Notes under the pieces: model-generated
Databases searched by the model: none
What the model was told of the DNA's origin: nothing
Seen by the model: the letters and a program-made list of their open reading frames with translations, nothing else
Position numbers and translations under genes: made by a program
Assembly: GCA_963788125.1 (NCBI GenBank)
Contig: CAWBFN010000001.1
Location: 682,001-746,000, forward strand
Direction: 5' to 3'
Length of the DNA stretch: 64,000 bases
Source of the DNA: Bog-473 sp963788125
Lineage (GTDB): Bacteria; Actinomycetota; Acidimicrobiia; Acidimicrobiales; RAAP-2
Shown: one piece after another, positions 1 through 8,771 of the stretch
Layout: each line of letters begins with the position of its first letter
Numbering within the stretch: the first letter of the stretch is position 1

Positions 1-1004
1 GGATCGGCCCGGAGGGTGCCGGGCCGACCGGCCAGGAAGCCCACGGTGTTCCCCACGGCCCGCAGCAGCTCGCGCAGCTCGGGCGGAGGGGGGAAGTACT
101 CGTCCTCCGTGGTCACCGTCAGCTCGGTCACTCCACGGCGAGGGGCCAGCACGGCGATCACCTCTTCCACCAGGTGCTCCGGCGCCGACGCCCCGGCGGT
201 GACCCCCACGGTCCCTTCCAGGTCGTCGGGGAGCTCGCTGGCGTCGTTGATCCGGAACACCCGCGGGCAGCCCGAGGCGACGGCCACCGCCTCGAGCGCG
301 ACGGTGTTCGACGAGTTGGCCGAGCCGATCACCACGATGGCATCGGACGCGCCGGCCAGGGCCTTCAGGGAAGCCTGACGGTTGGTGGTGGCGAAGCACA
401 GGTCGCTGCGGGTGGGCATCCACATGTCGGGGTGGCGTCGCTTGGCCGACTCCATGAGCCCCCGCCACTCGTCGTGGCTCAGCGTCGTCTGGGCGAGGAG
501 CGCCACCGGCCCGAGCTCGCCGTCCTCCTTCTCCACGGCGTCGAGATCCGACTCGTTCTCGATCAGGCGCACCGCCTCGGGAGCCACCGCCATGGTCCCC
601 ACGGCCTCTTCGTGGCCGGCATGGCCGATGTAGAGGACGGTGTAGCCCTTGGAACTGCGGACCTTGAGCTCGTGGTGGACCTTGGTGACCAGCGGGCAGA
701 CGGCATCGATCACCACCCCGCCGTGAGCCCGGGCGGCGGCCACGACCTCGGGAGCGGATCCGTGGGCGCTGAGCATCACCGGGGCTCCAGGGGGCACCTC
801 GCCCACGTCGTCGACGAAGACGACCCCCTGCTCGCGGAAGCGGTCCACCACGATCCGGTTGTGGACGATCTCGTGGTAGCAGTAGACGGGCGGCTCGAAG
901 ACCCGGACCATCCACGCCAGGGCCTTGACGGCCTTTTCCACCCCGGCGCAGAACCCACGGGGCTCGGCGAGCAGGACGCGATCGACGTTGGACACGCCAA
1001 CCAC
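1..1004 (-). CDS. ispH: 4-hydroxy-3-methylbut-2-enyl diphosphate reductase IspH (3' end outside window)
   Basis: Last step of the MEP isoprenoid pathway: a [4Fe-4S] enzyme reducing HMBPP to IPP and DMAPP in the cytosol. The reverse-strand translation begins VVGVSNVDRVLLAEPRGFCA and shows the cluster cysteines in their expected settings: RGFCAGV near residue 20, DAVCPLV near 100, and LCFATTNRQ near 200. The YCYHEIVHN and GVTAGASAPE blocks are also typical. The start is GTG at 1004 or GTG at 995, both in frame; neither has a strong ribosome site. The frame is still open at base 1, so the last few residues lie outside the window. It is transcribed divergently from the DUF512 gene, with about 90 bp between them. 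Confidence 0.95.
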   Translation of the reverse strand, partial: MVGVSNVDRVLLAEPRGFCAGVEKAVKALAWMVRVFEPPVYCYHEIVHNRIVVDRFREQGVVFVDDVGEVPPGAPVMLSAHGSAPEVVAAARAHGGVVIDAVCPLVTKVHHELKVRSSKGYTVLYIGHAGHEEAVGTMAVAPEAVRLIENESDLDAVEKEDGELGPVALLAQTTLSHDEWRGLMESAKRRHPDMWMPTRSDLCFATTNRQASLKALAGASDAIVVIGSANSSNTVALEAVAVASGCPRVFRINDASELPDDLEGTVGVTAGASAPEHLVEEVIAVLAPRRGVTELTVTTEDEYFPPPPELRELLRAVGNTVGFLAGRPGTLRAD

Positions 1005-1096
1005 GCTACCGGCGATCCGCCGCCCATTTACCTCGTGCCCCTTCGCCCCTCGACGGGCGGGACAGCGTCACCATCTCCCGGCACTAGCCTGGGGCG

Positions 1097-2529
1097 ATGT
1101 CCGCTCCCACGGTGACTTCGGTCACCGCGGCGTCGCCGGCTGCTCGCGCCGGCCTCGCCGTGGGCGACGAGCTGCTCTCCCTCAACGGGCTCGAGCCGCG
1201 CGACGTCATCGAATTCCAGCAGCTCACCGACACCGACGACCTCAGCGTCATGGTCAAGCGCGCCGGTCAGCTCCTCCCGCGCCTCGTCCGCATCGACAAG
1301 GAGCCCGGCGAGCCGCTGGGCATCGAGGTCTCCTCGGCCGTCTTCGACCGCATCCGCACCTGCGACAACCACTGCGCCTTCTGCTTCATCTACCAGCTGC
1401 CCAAGGGGATGCGGCGCAGTCTCTACCTCAAGGACGACGACTACCGGCTTTCGTTCTTGTACGGCAACTTCACCACCCTCACCAGATTCACCGAGCTGGA
1501 CGCCGAGCGCATCCTCACCGAGCGCCTCGGGCCCCTCTTCGTCTCCATCCACAGCACCGACCCCGAGCTGCGGGCCCATATGCTGCGCAATCCCAAGGGG
1601 GCCACCAGCCTGCGCTGGCTCGAGGTCCTGCTCAACGGGGGCATCGAGGTGCACGGTCAGGTGGTCGTCTGCCCGGGTGTCAACGACGGCCCGGCGCTCG
1701 AGGACACCATGGCCGGCATTCTCGACCGGTACCCGACCCTGGCCACGGTCGGCGTCGTGCCGCTGGGCATCAGCCAGTTCTCCAACGAGGCCGCCATGCG
1801 TGCACACACGACCGCCGAGGCGTCCGGGGTGCTCGACACCGTCGGCGAGTGGCAGCGCATCTACAAGAAGACCCTGGGCCGCCGGCTGGTCTATGCCGCC
1901 GACGAGTACTACCTGCTGGCCGGGCGGCCCTTCCCCGCCACCCGGGCCTACGACGGGTTCCCCCAGCACGAGAACGGCATCGGCATGGCCCGAGCCTTCG
2001 TGGACGCCTTCACCCACCCTCAGGGATCGGGCCCGGGCGGGGTGCGCCACGGCTTCTTCGCCTCCGTCGATGCCGCGCCCGCCGAGGGCTACCGCGCCCC
2101 CGCCTGGCTCCCGGGACCACCGGGTCAGGGGCGATCGGCGGGTCAGGGCCGATCGGCGGGTCAGGGCCGATCGCCGACTCCCGCCCGGTCTCCGTACTGA
2201 CCGGGGCCTACGGGGCCCGCATCCTCGCCCCGCTGGTGGCCGACCACGAACGGGACGACGTCACCGTGCACGCGATCTCCAACGACTTCTTCGGGGGCAA
2301 CATCGGGGTGGCCGGACTGCTCACCGGCGAGGACCTGGCCCGCGCCCTGGCCGACGGCCCGCCGGGCACCCGCTACCTCCTGCCCGACGCCTGCCTGAAC
2401 GAGGGCCGGTTCCTCGACGGCCTGACCTTGGCCGACCTGCCCCGCCCCGTCGAGGTCGTGCCGACCGACGGCCGTTCTCTGCGGGCCGCGCTCGACGGCA
2501 CCTCCTTCCGATCGGCCTGCGCCGCATGA
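1097..2529 (+). CDS. DUF512 / PDZ-radical SAM protein, interrupted by a frameshift
   Basis: Residues 1-60 look like a PDZ domain (SPAARAGLAVGDELLSLNG), followed by a radical-SAM-type C-x3-C-x2-C motif (RTCDNHCAFCF) near residue 92. This frame stops at 2200 soon after GYRAPAWLPG. The expected C-terminal DUF512 part (VLTGAYGARIL, ISNDFFGGNIGVAGLLTG, FLDGLTLADL) continues in the -1 frame to the TGA at 2527-2529. The whole span is 3n+2 nt, so one missing base restores about 477 residues. The switch falls in 2100-2190, where an 18-bp unit is repeated about three times. The stop overlaps der (ATGA), so the C-terminal part still sits in a coupled arrangement. Function of the family is unknown; an Fe-S enzyme is likely. 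Confidence 0.8.
2122..2178 (+). repeat. 18-bp tandem repeat, about three copies
   Basis: The unit GGGTCAGGGCCGATCGGC (first copy GGGG C instead of GGG CC) is repeated about three times in the linker of the DUF512 gene. It reads as GQGRSA in the upstream frame and GGSGPI in the downstream frame. Because the unit is a multiple of three, copy-number change alone cannot explain the frameshift here, but repeats of this kind favour slippage and misassembly. Confidence 0.8.
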
Positions 2530-3851
2530 GCGCTCTGCCCATGGTCGTGGTCGCCGGCCGTCCCAACGTCGGCAAGTCGTCGTTGGTCAACCGGATCGTG
2601 GGCGAGCGGGCCGCGGTGGTCGAAGAAGAGGCGGGGGTGACGCGCGACCGCAAGGTGCTGACCGCCGAATGGGTCGGCGTCCCGTTCTCCATCATGGACA
2701 CCGGAGGCTGGCTGGCCGGTGGCGACTCGCTCAGCGCCAAGGTCAGCGAGCAGGCCGAACGGGCACTGGCCGAGGCCGACGTGGTGCTCTTGGTGGTCGA
2801 CGTCACCACCGGGGTGACCGACGAGGACCTGGCCGCCGCCAAGGTCATCCGCAAGGCCGGCCCGCCGGTCCGGCTGGTGGTCAACAAGGTGGACGACACC
2901 AATCGGGAGGCCGCCGCCTGGGAGTTCGTGTCCCTGGGCGTCGGTGACCCCTTCCCGGTCAGCGCCCTGCACGGGCGGGGCACCGGCGACCTCCTCGACG
3001 CGGTGGTCGACCTCCTGCCCCCTCCGCTCCCGACCGAGGAAGAGGAGGCGGATGCGGCCAAGGCGGCGCGCACCGGGCCGGGAGGCACGCCCCGGGTGGC
3101 CATCATCGGCCGACCCAACGTGGGCAAGTCGACCCTCTTCAACAAACTGCTCGGTGAGGAGCGCTCGGTCGTCCACGACATGCCGGGCACCACCCGGGAC
3201 GCCATCGACACGGTGGTCGAGACGGCCGACGGACCCGTCTGCTTCATCGACACCGCCGGCCTGCGCCGGCCGGCCCGCACCGAGCGCGGCACCGAGCACC
3301 ACTCCGTGCTCCGGGCCCTGCGCGCGCTCGAGCGTGCCGACATAGCCGTGCTCGTGATCGACGCCACCGTCGGCGCCTCACACCAGGATCAGCGCCTGGC
3401 CGAGCGCATCGGGGTCTCGGGTTGCCCGGCCATCGTCGTGCTCAACAAATGGGACCTGGTCCGGGTGGACGACCGGGACGACGTGTTGGCCGGGGTGGGG
3501 GACCGTCTGGCCTTCCTGGGCTCGGCCCCGGTGCTCAAGATCTCGGCCAAGTCCGGCAAGGGCGTGCATCGCATCCTGCCGGCGTTGCGCGACTCGGTGG
3601 CGGACTACCACCAGCGGGTGCCCACCGGATCGCTCAACCGGGCCCTGCAGGAGATCCAGCTGCGCCAGTCCGCCCCGCGGGCGCGCATCCGCTACATCGT
3701 CCAGGGTGCGATCGACCCGCCCACCTTCACCCTCTTCACCAACGGGCGGCTGCCCCAGACCTACATCCGCTACATCGAACGGGGACTGCGCGAGAAGTTC
3801 GAGTTCGGCGCCACCCCGATGAAGCTGCGGGTACGTATCGGCGGTAAGTAG
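2526..3851 (+). CDS. der: Ribosome-assembly GTPase Der (EngA)
   Basis: Double-GTPase needed for 50S ribosome maturation. Two complete G domains are visible: GRPNVGKSSLVNR near residue 10 with DTGGW, and GRPNVGKSTLFNK near residue 194 with DTAGL and NKWD. They are followed by a KH-like C-terminal domain (RALQEIQ, IRYIVQ, PTFTLFTN, KFEFGATPMKLRVR). The length of 441 residues is normal. The start ATG overlaps the upstream DUF512 stop as ATGA, and the TAG stop shares its last base with the GTG of the following zinc-ribbon gene, so the three are probably cotranscribed. Confidence 0.97.
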   Translation: MSALPMVVVAGRPNVGKSSLVNRIVGERAAVVEEEAGVTRDRKVLTAEWVGVPFSIMDTGGWLAGGDSLSAKVSEQAERALAEADVVLLVVDVTTGVTDEDLAAAKVIRKAGPPVRLVVNKVDDTNREAAAWEFVSLGVGDPFPVSALHGRGTGDLLDAVVDLLPPPLPTEEEEADAAKAARTGPGGTPRVAIIGRPNVGKSTLFNKLLGEERSVVHDMPGTTRDAIDTVVETADGPVCFIDTAGLRRPARTERGTEHHSVLRALRALERADIAVLVIDATVGASHQDQRLAERIGVSGCPAIVVLNKWDLVRVDDRDDVLAGVGDRLAFLGSAPVLKISAKSGKGVHRILPALRDSVADYHQRVPTGSLNRALQEIQLRQSAPRARIRYIVQGAIDPPTFTLFTNGRLPQTYIRYIERGLREKFEFGATPMKLRVRIGGK

Positions 3852-4054
3852 TGGCCTGGTGCGAGGAGTGCGACACCCTCGTGGAGGACGAGGACCTCGG
3901 CGAGGAAGGGGAGTGTCCCACCTGCGGCACCATCCTGGCCGACCAGGAGCGGGGACCCGTCCCCTGGTACTTCAAGTTCATGCTGGTGGCGACCGTCATC
4001 TACCTGGGCTACCGCACCTTCCAGGGCGTGACCTGGGTCATCCATCACGTCTAG
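3851..4054 (+). CDS. Small zinc-ribbon single-pass membrane protein
   Basis: 67 residues. The N-terminus has two CxxC-type pairs (WCEECDTL and CPTCGTI, 20 residues apart) that would bind one Zn2+. An acidic linker and a C-terminal hydrophobic segment (YFKFMLVATVIYLGYR) follow, so it is probably anchored with its ribbon in the cytoplasm. GTG start overlaps the der stop by one base. The end overlaps the convergent phosphoesterase gene by 17 bp. I do not recognise the family; the close link to der is the main contextual clue. Confidence 0.75.
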   Translation: MAWCEECDTLVEDEDLGEEGECPTCGTILADQERGPVPWYFKFMLVATVIYLGYRTFQGVTWVIHHV

Positions 4055-5545
4055 GGTGCGCCGCCCGGCGCGCTTTGGCTGCCGCCGCACCGTTGAAGAC
4101 GTCGGGCCCGAAGGGGACCAGGCCCTTGGCGGCGGCAAAGCCCAGATGGCCCTCGCCGTCGGTCCCGCCGGTAGTCAGCCCGAGCAGGTCCTCGTAGCTC
4201 AACAGCGCCGCGTAGTGGTTGTAGGACCCCGCCGTGTCGGTCGTGCCCGGAGTGATGTACCGGGGATTGAGCAGGAGCGCGCCGATACGTCCTCCACCGG
4301 GCGCCGTGTCGGTGGCCCGCCCGGCGTTCCACGGGACGTGCGTGTTCGGCCCCGTGGTCTCGCCGCAGCACGACGCCGCGTAGGCGGGGCCGGACGTGTC
4401 GACGTCGGCCTCGTCGAAGGTGATCACGACCAGCGTGTCGCCGTGCCGGTAGGCGGGTGAGGTCAAGATGAGGGGCATCCAGGCCCGAAGGAATTCGTCG
4501 GCACCGACCAGACCTCCCACGTGGGTCCCGACGCTGTTCGTCCCGGCACACGTGCCGTCGTGGCCGTCGCTGCACAGGTCGGGGGTGATGAAGGCGAAGC
4601 GGGGGGTGGTCCGCTCACTGCGCAGGTCAGTCGCCAGATGCCCGGTGGGCAACGGGCTCCCGTCCAACCCCAGGGTGCCGAGGGGCACCACGTTGGCGTC
4701 GCACTCCGCCGTGTCGTCGATCACGGAGTGGAACCAGACGAAGGGGTTGTGGCGGGTGGTGTACTGGTCGGTGGCGGTGGCGAACTCCGCCGTGTCGGTG
4801 GCCCCGAGGGCCGGGTGGGCGCAGTCCGTCCCACCCGTCGGGTCGGCCACGCCGCCGTCCCGTGCCGGGTTGTCGCCCATGTCCTGGTCGTAGCCGCGCC
4901 AGGCGGCCACGTGGGTGTGGGGGTTGGGGGGGTACCGGGCGTCGAGCTGGTTGGCGATGGTCTGGACCGAAGGCGGGTAGACACAGCCCTCCCCGAGGAC
5001 CTGGCCCGGGTTGGCGGCCCGATCGGGATCGGGCGTCCCCGGCTCCACATTGGCGAAGGCGAAGTCGTTGTCGGCGCAATCGGCCTGCGTGTCCTCGGTC
5101 GGCGACTGCCCCGATACCTGGGCGATGTAGTTGTCGAGGCTGTTGTGCCCGATGGCGAAGTAGTCGGCCAGGAGCTCGCCCTCACGACGCAGGGTCCCGT
5201 TCAGGTACGTGGCCGCCGAGCCGGGCCCGAACGTCGTCTCGAAGCCCTCGTTCTCCAACTCGATCACGATGATGTGCGTGATCGTCCCGGGGGAAGCGCG
5301 GCCCGCAGCACCGTGGGGACGGGCGTCGTCGTCGCGGCGGGCACCGTGGCCGCGGCGGGCACCGTGGCCCCGGCGGGCACCGTGGCGCCGAGGAGCAGGG
5401 CGCCGACGGCGAGGCCGGCGAGGGCGACCCGCGCCGGGGTGCGGCCCCAGAGTGGCGATGGCGATCGGGCGCGCCGCCGTGAGTATCCTCGGACGTGACC
5501 CGGCGACGGTGCGGGTCGCCCACCGCGGGCAGGGCCGGAGCGCAC
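4038..5545 (-). CDS. Secreted phosphoesterase-family protein (frameshift after the signal peptide)
   Basis: The mature part, THIIVIELENEGFETTFG through HYAALLSYEDLLGL, matches the phosphoesterase family PF04185 (phospholipase C/acid phosphatase-like): a metal-site region after IELEN, TFDEAD, and a late Asn-His (GSYNHYA). A clear signal peptide (ARVALAGLAVGALLLG, then TVPAGATVPAA repeats) lies upstream in another frame. The frames join if one base is added at the CCCGGGGG run at 5286-5293; the span is 3n+2 nt. This joins LRAALPPG to TITHIIVIE. The start is uncertain; GTG at 5545 gives a long Arg-rich n-region. The 18-bp tandem repeats at about 5337-5390 encode the TVPA repeats. It runs convergently into the zinc-ribbon gene. 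Confidence 0.75.
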
Positions 5546-5573
5546 GGTATCCAGAATGACAGAGGAGGCGGCG

Positions 5574-6608
5574 ATGCCGACAAGCAAGCCGATGCAGCTG
5601 GGCATGGTCGGGCTCGGCCGGATGGGTGCGGGCATCGTTCGCCGCCTCATGCGCGACGGCCACACCTGCGTGGTCTTCGACGTGAACCCGGAGGCCGTCA
5701 GCGCGCTGGAGAAGGAGGGGGCGACCGGGGCGACATCGATGGCCGACTTCGTCGGGAAGCTGACCCAGCCGCGGGCCGCCTGGGTGATGGTGCCCGCCGG
5801 CGAGATCACCGGCTCGACGATCGACGACCTGGCGTCCCACATGGACAGCGGCGACATCATCATTGACGGCGGGAACTCCTACTACCGCGATGACATCCGG
5901 CGCGCCGGCGCGCTGGCCGAGCGCGGCATCCACCACATCGACTGCGGGACGAGTGGCGGGGTGTGGGGGATCGATCGGGGGTTCTGCCTGATGATCGGCG
6001 GTCAGACCGACACGGTCGAGCATCTGCGACCGATCTTCGCCACCATTGCTCCGGGCCTGGGCTCCGTGGCCCGCACGCCGGGGCGAACGGGAGAGCCCGA
6101 CGACGCCGAACTGGGCTTCTTGCACTGCGGCCCGAACGGGGCCGGCCATTTCGTCAAGATGGTCCACAACGGGATCGAGTACGGCATGATGGCCTCGTTC
6201 GCCGAGGGCCTCAACATCTTGCACAACGCCAACGCCGGCAAGTCGACCGCCGCGAGCGATGCCGAGACGGCTCCCTTGGAGGAGCCCGAGTTCTACCAGT
6301 ACGACATCGACACCACGGAGGTGGCCGAGGTGTGGCGGCGGGGGAGCGTCGTCGAGTCCTGGCTCCTGGACCTGACCGCCACCGCACTTTTCGAGTCGCC
6401 GGATCTGGGTGGCTTCGCCGGTCGGGTATCGGACTCGGGAGAGGGCCGCTGGACCTCCATCGCCGCCATCGATGAGGGCGTGCCCGCTCCGGTGCTCACC
6501 GCCTCGCTCTACTCCCGCTTCGCCTCGAGGGGTCTCGACGACTTCGCCAACAAGGTCCTCTCGGCCATGCGCAAGGGATTCGGCGGCCACGACGAGAGAC
6601 CGGGCTGA
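5574..6608 (+). CDS. gnd: 6-phosphogluconate dehydrogenase, decarboxylating (short type)
   Basis: Oxidises and decarboxylates 6-phosphogluconate to ribulose 5-phosphate in the pentose phosphate pathway. The N-terminal Rossmann motif is GMVGLGRMGAGI. The substrate and catalytic blocks DGGNSYYRDD, CGTSGGVWG and GPNGAGHFVKMVHNGIEYGMM (catalytic Lys) are intact. At 344 residues it belongs to the shorter, often NAD-preferring class rather than the 470-residue class. I chose ATG at 5574 because AGGAGG (5563-5568) lies 5 nt upstream; an ATG at 5556 is in frame but has no such site. A GC-rich hairpin follows the stop. Confidence 0.95.
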   Translation: MPTSKPMQLGMVGLGRMGAGIVRRLMRDGHTCVVFDVNPEAVSALEKEGATGATSMADFVGKLTQPRAAWVMVPAGEITGSTIDDLASHMDSGDIIIDGGNSYYRDDIRRAGALAERGIHHIDCGTSGGVWGIDRGFCLMIGGQTDTVEHLRPIFATIAPGLGSVARTPGRTGEPDDAELGFLHCGPNGAGHFVKMVHNGIEYGMMASFAEGLNILHNANAGKSTAASDAETAPLEEPEFYQYDIDTTEVAEVWRRGSVVESWLLDLTATALFESPDLGGFAGRVSDSGEGRWTSIAAIDEGVPAPVLTASLYSRFASRGLDDFANKVLSAMRKGFGGHDERPG

Positions 6609-6619
6609 CCGCTCGGGTG

Positions 6620-6654
6620 GGCCCCGGCGGGGGCCCGACGGGACCGCCGGGGCC
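6620..6654 (+). terminator. GC-rich hairpin after gnd
   Basis: An 11-bp perfect stem GGCCCCGGCGG/CCGCCGGGGCC with a 13-nt loop begins 12 nt after the gnd stop. There is no T-run, which is common for actinobacterial terminators. The rest of the gap to 6901 has no convincing gene. Confidence 0.6.
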
Positions 6655-6901
6655 AAAGTAGTGACTTTGTGCCCTATGCGCCCAGGGCCCGGTCGGTGAA
6701 ACTGGTGGTGGCTAGCCAGGCGTTCTGGAGGGGAGGAGCGATGAGAGACAAGGGAGATGCGTGCGGGCGGTGGCGGGAGAGAATAAGGTCATCGGTGGCT
6801 ACCGATTCAGGGTTGCGATAGTCATTGACCAGAGCGGTATCCACGGCGGGCGCTTGGCGTGAGTAAAGAGCGGCTGTCACCCAAACGAAGAGCAGGCGCA
6901 G

Positions 6902-7774
6902 ATGACCCTCAGTGATTTCGAAAGGTACTCCCAGCTCAAACTGGGATCAGAGAGGCCCGAACCGACGATCAGCGTCGTGATCCCGGCCAAGAACGAGGCG
7001 CGTAACCTCCCCCATGTCCTCGCCGGCCTCAACTACGACCTGCACGAGGTGATCCTGGTCGACGGCGACTCGACCGACGACACGGTCGAGGTGGCCCGCC
7101 AGCTCAGGCCGGACATCATCGTGGTGCAGCAGACCCGCAAGGGGAAGGGCAACGCGCTGGCCTGCGGATTTCGAGAGGCGAGCGGTGACTTCATCGTCAT
7201 GCTCGACGCCGACGGGTCGACCGATCCCGCGGAGATCCCCCGCTTCGTCAACGCCCTCAAGGAGGGGGCCGACTTCGCCAAGGGTTCCCGCTTCATGCCC
7301 GGAGCGGGCAGCAGCGACATCAGCCGGCTCCGCCAGTTCGGCAACTACTTCTTGAACAAGATCGTCAACCTCCTCTACGGCACGCGCTATACGGACCTCT
7401 GCTACGGGTACAACGCCTTCCGGCGCGAGTGCCTCTCGGCGATGGAGCTCGAGGCCAGTGAGGTGGAGGGCACCGACGTGACCTCCATGCTGTGGGGTGA
7501 CGGCTTCGAGGTGGAGACGCTGATCAACGTGCGCATCGCCAAGGCCGGCCTCCGCGTGGCCGAGGTCCCGAGCTTCGAGCACAGCCGTCACTTCGGAGCC
7601 AGCAACCTCAACGCCTTCTCCGACGGTGTCCGGGTGCTCAGGACCATCCACGCCGAGCGCAAGCGCGGGGCACGCAAGGCCGCCCGCTTGGCGGAGAGCT
7701 CACGGCAAGAACAAGAAGAAGGGAGCTCCACCTTGACGGTGCTCCCTCCGCTGGCCGAGGAGTCGGCCGGCTAG
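6902..7774 (+). CDS. Family 2 glycosyltransferase (polyprenyl-phosphate type)
   Basis: 290 residues. The GT-A fold signature is intact: SVVIPAKNEARNLPHVL (23-40), VDGDSTDDT (60-68), the DxD motif in MLDADGSTD (about 100), and KGSRF. The CYGYNAFRR and GDGFEVETL blocks resemble dolichol/polyprenyl-phosphate mannosyl- or glucosyltransferases that use nucleotide sugars at the inner membrane. No transmembrane segments are present, and a basic and acidic tail follows residue 255. It stands alone, with a weak ribosome site, convergent with the small zinc-binding gene. Cell-wall glycan or glycolipid synthesis is inferred. Confidence 0.85.
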   Translation: MTLSDFERYSQLKLGSERPEPTISVVIPAKNEARNLPHVLAGLNYDLHEVILVDGDSTDDTVEVARQLRPDIIVVQQTRKGKGNALACGFREASGDFIVMLDADGSTDPAEIPRFVNALKEGADFAKGSRFMPGAGSSDISRLRQFGNYFLNKIVNLLYGTRYTDLCYGYNAFRRECLSAMELEASEVEGTDVTSMLWGDGFEVETLINVRIAKAGLRVAEVPSFEHSRHFGASNLNAFSDGVRVLRTIHAERKRGARKAARLAESSRQEQEEGSSTLTVLPPLAEESAG

Positions 7775-7785
7775 TCACGATCCGC

Positions 7786-8061
7786 TCAGGCGACGTCGCG
7801 GTCCCTCACGACCGTCAGCCGCACCGGCCCTGACCCCTGCGGCGTCCGGGCTGCCGATCCGGCCCGGACGAGGTCCGCAACACACTCCTGGCAGAGACGG
7901 CCGTAGGCCCGGTCGGACTGCATGTGCTTGCGGTCGCGCCGTCGGACCCGGCCGACGACGCCCTTCCAACCGCAACGGTGACACACCCCGTGCCTCTGTC
8001 GGCTACTCCCGTCGTCGTGCACTCTTCCCTTTCGCCCCGAGGACCGGACCGCTGGGAACAT
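7786..8061 (-). CDS. Small zinc-finger-like protein
   Basis: 91 residues with two CxxC pairs (CHRC at 27-30, CQEC at 57-60) separated by a basic stretch, consistent with one structural Zn2+ site. No family is recognised. It converges on the GT2 gene with a 11-bp gap. The N-terminal 20 residues may not be translated, since in-frame GTG/ATG choices are not separated by a clear ribosome site. Confidence 0.55.
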   Translation of the reverse strand: MFPAVRSSGRKGRVHDDGSSRQRHGVCHRCGWKGVVGRVRRRDRKHMQSDRAYGRLCQECVADLVRAGSAARTPQGSGPVRLTVVRDRDVA

Positions 8062-8294
8062 AGCGACGGAGTGCTAGGTCGGCGGCCCGGCGAACTCAGG
8101 GAGTCCCGTGGCTTTGCGTCCCTCCCTCACGAGAGGTTTGCCCTTTCGGCTGCACGAAAACATTGACCTGATCTTCGGCCCGCGTCAAGACCCGGGCGGG
8201 ATAGACCGGACCGTCAACCGAGTCGCAACCGTTGTGCCACCCGGCCGCGGCCCACCGCGGCCTGCACGCCCGAGCACTCTGCGAGAGTGGAGCG

Positions 8295-8771
8295 GTGTTC
8301 GTGACCAACCATGCTCTCTCCGGTGCACTGGTCGGTCGTCTGCTGCCGCGCCGCCCGGCCACGGCCTTTGTGGTGGGCCTGGGATCGCATCTGATCCTCG
8401 ATGCCGTGCCCCACTGGGGCTGCGACGTCAACCGTCCGGGCGGGAACGAGAGATTTCTGGCGGCCGCCAAGCGCGATGGCGTGCTCGGGCTGGCCGCCAT
8501 GGCGGTGGCCACGCTCGCCGTCGAGCGGCCGGCACGGGTGGCCACCCTCGCCGCCATGACCGGAGCCGTCTTGCTCGATATCGACAAGCCGTTCCTCTAC
8601 TTCTTCGGTCTGAACCCGTTTCCGGCCTCTGTTCGGCGACTCCACAGCCGGATCCAGCGAGAGTCGCCGGAAGGGATGCCCAACGAGCTCCGGTTCGGAT
8701 TCGCCTTCGCCGCCGCCGACGTGCTCGCCGCCCTGACCGCACACCGCCGATGGAGGGCCCCCGCTCACTGA
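8295..8771 (+). CDS. Membrane-bound metal-dependent hydrolase-like protein (YdjM/DUF457 type)
   Basis: 158 residues from GTG 8295 (GTG 8301 also possible). It begins TNHALSGALVG and has the GLGSHLILDAVPHWG block, whose His/Asp residues (NHA, SHLILDAVPHW) are the hallmark of the YdjM-like membrane hydrolases. Four hydrophobic stretches suggest an integral membrane protein. Substrate is unknown for the family. It ends inside the last codons of the convergent HAD gene (7-bp overlap). Confidence 0.65.
   Translation: MFVTNHALSGALVGRLLPRRPATAFVVGLGSHLILDAVPHWGCDVNRPGGNERFLAAAKRDGVLGLAAMAVATLAVERPARVATLAAMTGAVLLDIDKPFLYFFGLNPFPASVRRLHSRIQRESPEGMPNELRFGFAFAAADVLAALTAHRRWRAPAH

Noticed and set aside
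4038..6656. A single 872-codon reverse frame running through the phosphoesterase and the whole of gnd
   Set aside because: The part opposite gnd has no domain similarity and is Arg/Gly/Asp-rich. It is open only because of the GC-rich codon bias of gnd. The real gene stops gaining support upstream of about 5545.
6674..6880. Small reverse ORF between gnd and the glycosyltransferase
   Set aside because: 68 codons with no ribosome site and no recognisable pattern; a non-coding gap is more likely.
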